Source: Microbacterium paraoxydans
GTDB lineage: Bacteria; Actinomycetota; Actinomycetes; Actinomycetales; Microbacteriaceae
Reading direction: 5' to 3'
Assembly (NCBI RefSeq): GCF_900105335.1
Contig: NZ_LT629770.1
Location: 1,736,001-1,800,000 of the forward strand
Length of the DNA: 64,000 bases
Made by a program: the position numbers and the translations under genes. Positions 61,740-64,000 of the stretch are shown one piece after another (position 1 is the stretch's first letter; each line of letters opens with the position of its first letter). The notes beneath the pieces are model-generated. The model was not told where the DNA came from. It worked only from the letters and a program-made list of their open reading frames with translations, and did not search any database.

Positions 61740-63356
61740 TCAGAGGGCGTGCTGCGGGATGTGCACGAGCTGCACCCCGCCGTCGGCGATGGCCGCGCGG
61801 ATGCTCGGGGCGATGTCGGCGCGTGATGCCACCCGTCGCCCCGCCGCCCCGAAGGCGGTGGCGAGCGCGGCCCAGTCCGGCTGCACGAGGTCGACGCCCA
61901 CCGGGGTCATGCCCCGGTCGAGCTCGTTCTGGCGGATCTCCGCGTATCCGCCGTTGTCGACGCACACCACGGTGACGTCGAGGCGCTGCTCGACGGCGGT
62001 GACGAGCTCGTTCACGCAGAACATCAGGGCGCCGTCGCCGATGACGGTGACGACCGGGCGTTCGGTCTGCGCGACGGCCGCACCGATCGCGGCGGGGAGG
62101 CCATAGCCGAGCGTGGCGTAGGTCGGCGTGTAGAGGAGGGAATGCGGCTGCTCCTGCCGCAGCACGCTGCCGAGCGCCATGTACACGATCTGGGAGGAGT
62201 CGCCGGCGACGATCGCGTCAGCGGGAAGGGCGGCGGCGATGATCTCGGCCAGCGCGACGGTGTCCGCCGCGTTCTCCCGCGACTCGGCCTCGATCGCGGC
62301 CCGCTCGGCCGTGAGGTCGCGGGGGGGACGGGCGGGGTCCGGCAGCAGGGGCAGGAGGGCGTCGGTCACCGCGGCGGCGTCCCCCGTGAGACCGACCGTC
62401 GCGGTGAGGTTCTTGTCCCGCTGCTCCGGAGAGATGTCGACACGGATCACGGCGCCGCGCGCCTCGAGCCGCGGAGCCCAGAGCTCCGCCTCGCCCAGCT
62501 TCGAGCCGACCACGAGCAGCACGTCGGCGTCTTCGGCCACGGCCCGTGCGGCGGCGAGACGCAGGTTCGAGCCGAGGGAGAGCGGGTGCCGTTCGTCGAG
62601 CACCGCCTTGCCGTTCAGGGTCGTGAGCACGGGGGCTCCGAGCCGTTCGGCCACCGCGGCGATCTGGTGCGCGGCGTCCACCGCACCCCCACCGGCCACG
62701 ATCACCGGGCGGCGGGCGGCGGACAGCAGCCGGGCGGCCTCGGCGAGCGCGATCGGATCCCCGGAGACGCGGTCGGGCATCGGGCGCGGCTTCCGGTCCT
62801 CCGCGGGCACGGCGGCGGGCGCCTCCAACACGTCCAGCGGGATCTCGATGTGCACGGGACGGGGGCGGCCGGTGCGGAAGAGGTGGAACGCGTCGTGCAC
62901 GGCCTGCACCGCCTCCGCCGCGGTCGACACCCGTCGCGACCACTCCGCGATCGCGCCGACCATGGCCGTCGCGTCCTTGGTCTCGTGCAGCGTGCCGACG
63001 TCGGCGAACTCCGCCCCGAGCGGCACGCCGGGCGAGAGCACGATGAGGGGTCGCGACTCGCAGAACGCGGTGCCGATCGCGCTCATCGCGTTCTGCAGCC
63101 CGGGGCCGGAGGTCGTGATCACCACGCCGGGGAGCCCGGTCTGCTGCGCCCAGCCGTCGGCACCGTACCCCGACCCCTGCTCGTGGCGGTTGGTCACGGC
63201 ACGGATGCCGAGGTCGGCGAGGGGCCGGTAGAGCTCCAGGTTGTGCGTGCCGGGGATGCCGAAGATCGCGGTCACCCCGTAGGCGCGGATGGTCTCCAGG
63301 ACCGCACGGCCCGCGGTGTCGGCGTACCGGTCGTCTCCGATGGTGTCGGTGCTCAT
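61740..63356 (-). CDS. ThDP-dependent decarboxylase, AruI-like (acetolactate synthase family)
   Basis: 538 residues. N-terminal pyrimidine-binding domain with the catalytic Glu in [14 protein letters not shown], a central domain ([34 protein letters not shown]), and the C-terminal diphosphate motif [43 protein letters not shown] and [17 protein letters not shown] recall 5-guanidino-2-oxopentanoate decarboxylase (AruI), from memory rather than a search. Located between the ureohydrolase and an amidohydrolase in one operon. A 2-keto-acid decarboxylase or biosynthetic acetolactate synthase is the alternative. Confidence 0.78.
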   Translation of the reverse strand: MSTDTIGDDRYADTAGRAVLETIRAYGVTAIFGIPGTHNLELYRPLADLGIRAVTNRHEQGSGYGADGWAQQTGLPGVVITTSGPGLQNAMSAIGTAFCESRPLIVLSPGVPLGAEFADVGTLHETKDATAMVGAIAEWSRRVSTAAEAVQAVHDAFHLFRTGRPRPVHIEIPLDVLEAPAAVPAEDRKPRPMPDRVSGDPIALAEAARLLSAARRPVIVAGGGAVDAAHQIAAVAERLGAPVLTTLNGKAVLDERHPLSLGSNLRLAAARAVAEDADVLLVVGSKLGEAELWAPRLEARGAVIRVDISPEQRDKNLTATVGLTGDAAAVTDALLPLLPDPARPPRDLTAERAAIEAESRENAADTVALAEIIAAALPADAIVAGDSSQIVYMALGSVLRQEQPHSLLYTPTYATLGYGLPAAIGAAVAQTERPVVTVIGDGALMFCVNELVTAVEQRLDVTVVCVDNGGYAEIRQNELDRGMTPVGVDLVQPDWAALATAFGAAGRRVASRADIAPSIRAAIADGGVQLVHIPQHAL

Positions 63357-63366
63357 CGTGTCATCC

Positions 63367-64000
63367 TCACATCGCGTGCCGACGGACGCCGTCGACCCAG
63401 GTCTCACGGACCTCGATCGCCGCGATCTCCTCGGCCGGCACCGCGAGCGGGTCGTCCGAGAGCACCGCGAAGTCGGCGTACTTGCCCGGCTCCAGGGAGC
63501 CGAGGTCGTCCTCGCGGCCGATCGAGACCGCGCCCTCGATCGTGTGCGCCCGCAGCGCCGCGGTCGCGGAGATGCGCAGATCGTCCGGGCCGAGCGTGTG
63601 CCCGCGCCGGGTGACCCGGGTGACCGCGGTCTGGATCGCCTCCAGCGGGATGGGCTCGGCGACCGGGGCGTCCGAGGAGATCGTGATGGGTACGCCCGCA
63701 CGCTCGAACTCCCCCAGCGGGTTGAAGCGCTCACCGGGCGTGCCGATGGCCTCCTCCACGCCTTCGCCCCAGTTGAAGTAGTGCTGCGTCTGGTTCACGG
63801 GACGGATGCCGGCGGCCGCCATCCGCTCGATCTGCGCGGGCGTCGGCAGTCCGCAGTGCTCGATGCGGTGCCGGGCATCCGCGTCCGGACGCTCCGCGAG
63901 CGCGGCCTCGATCGCCGACACCACCATCTCGATCGCGGTGGGCGACTGGGCGTGGGTCGCGGTCTGGAGCCCGGCCGCGTGGGCCTTGCGGATGAGCTCC
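63367..64000 (-). CDS. Amidohydrolase, metal-dependent (YtcJ-like), N-terminus off window
   Basis: About 211 C-terminal residues are visible. THAQSPTAIEM, HRIEHCGL and SSDAPVAEPIPLEAIQTAVTRVTRRG give the late metal-binding His and Asp of amidohydrolase family 3. C-terminal part ends with GSLEPGKYADFAVLSDDPLAVPAEEIAAIEVRETWVDG. Such enzymes cleave amide or amidine bonds of small molecules. First gene (as far as visible) of the operon with ThDP enzyme and ureohydrolase. Confidence 0.85.
   Translation of the reverse strand, partial: ELIRKAHAAGLQTATHAQSPTAIEMVVSAIEAALAERPDADARHRIEHCGLPTPAQIERMAAAGIRPVNQTQHYFNWGEGVEEAIGTPGERFNPLGEFERAGVPITISSDAPVAEPIPLEAIQTAVTRVTRRGHTLGPDDLRISATAALRAHTIEGAVSIGREDDLGSLEPGKYADFAVLSDDPLAVPAEEIAAIEVRETWVDGVRRHAM

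Overview
The window is about 70% GC, with short gaps, GTG starts, many 4-nt ATGA/GTGA gene overlaps and HspR/HAIR-type heat-shock control. Together with the gene families this points to a high-GC actinobacterium of the family Microbacteriaceae, most likely Microbacterium (inferred from sequence only). I saw no rRNA, tRNA, CRISPR array, phage or transposase.

Region by region. 1-6540: clpB (3' end off the window) behind a HAIR site, coaBC, an NRDE protein, a 0.56-kb repeat-filled gap, a GlxA-type AraC regulator and two small membrane proteins. 6544-10500: two overlapping GT4 glycosyltransferases and two unknown genes. 10578-23616: an apparent N-glycan utilisation locus: secreted Endo-H-like GH18, sugar ABC importer, and cytoplasmic GH38, GH92 and GH5 (18-like) enzymes with a LacI regulator. 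Five copies of one 16-bp operator mark its promoters. 23713-30117: a P1B-ATPase, then a fucose-type isomerase/FGGY kinase pair between two paralogous membrane coiled-coil genes, one expanded by a 207-bp tandem duplication. 30129-37875: LacI, aldolase-like protein, SDR, enolase-superfamily dehydratase, ABC importer and GntR; CG-centred LacI boxes join this operon to the isomerase/kinase pair. 38060-42160: a TctCBA tricarboxylate-type transporter with a DapA-family enzyme, under a perfect 34-bp palindrome whose core recurs at a GntR gene 9 kb away (51029-51688). 42246-46402: a methyltransferase and a third sugar ABC importer. 46602-50454: four overlapping genes encoding a GAF-PP2C phosphatase, a cellulose-synthase-like GT2, a STAS protein and an RsbW-like kinase, which looks like a partner-switch dedicated to a polysaccharide synthase. 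51736-55744: dnaK-grpE-dnaJ-hspR with two HAIR-like sites. 55956-60750: MerR/GyrI-like protein, DUF3817 protein, AraC, MFS exporter, RIO-type kinase with a possible 20-codon leader. 60760-64000: ureohydrolase, ThDP enzyme and amidohydrolase (5' end off the window), possibly guanidino-acid (2-ketoarginine) catabolism.

How the genes fit together: most of the window is carbohydrate or carboxylate scavenging, arranged as regulator + importer + cytoplasmic enzymes, with the control sites visible in the DNA. The most distinctive parts are the N-glycan locus with its operator set, the phosphatase/GT2/STAS/kinase operon, and the 34-bp tct palindrome shared with a distant GntR gene.
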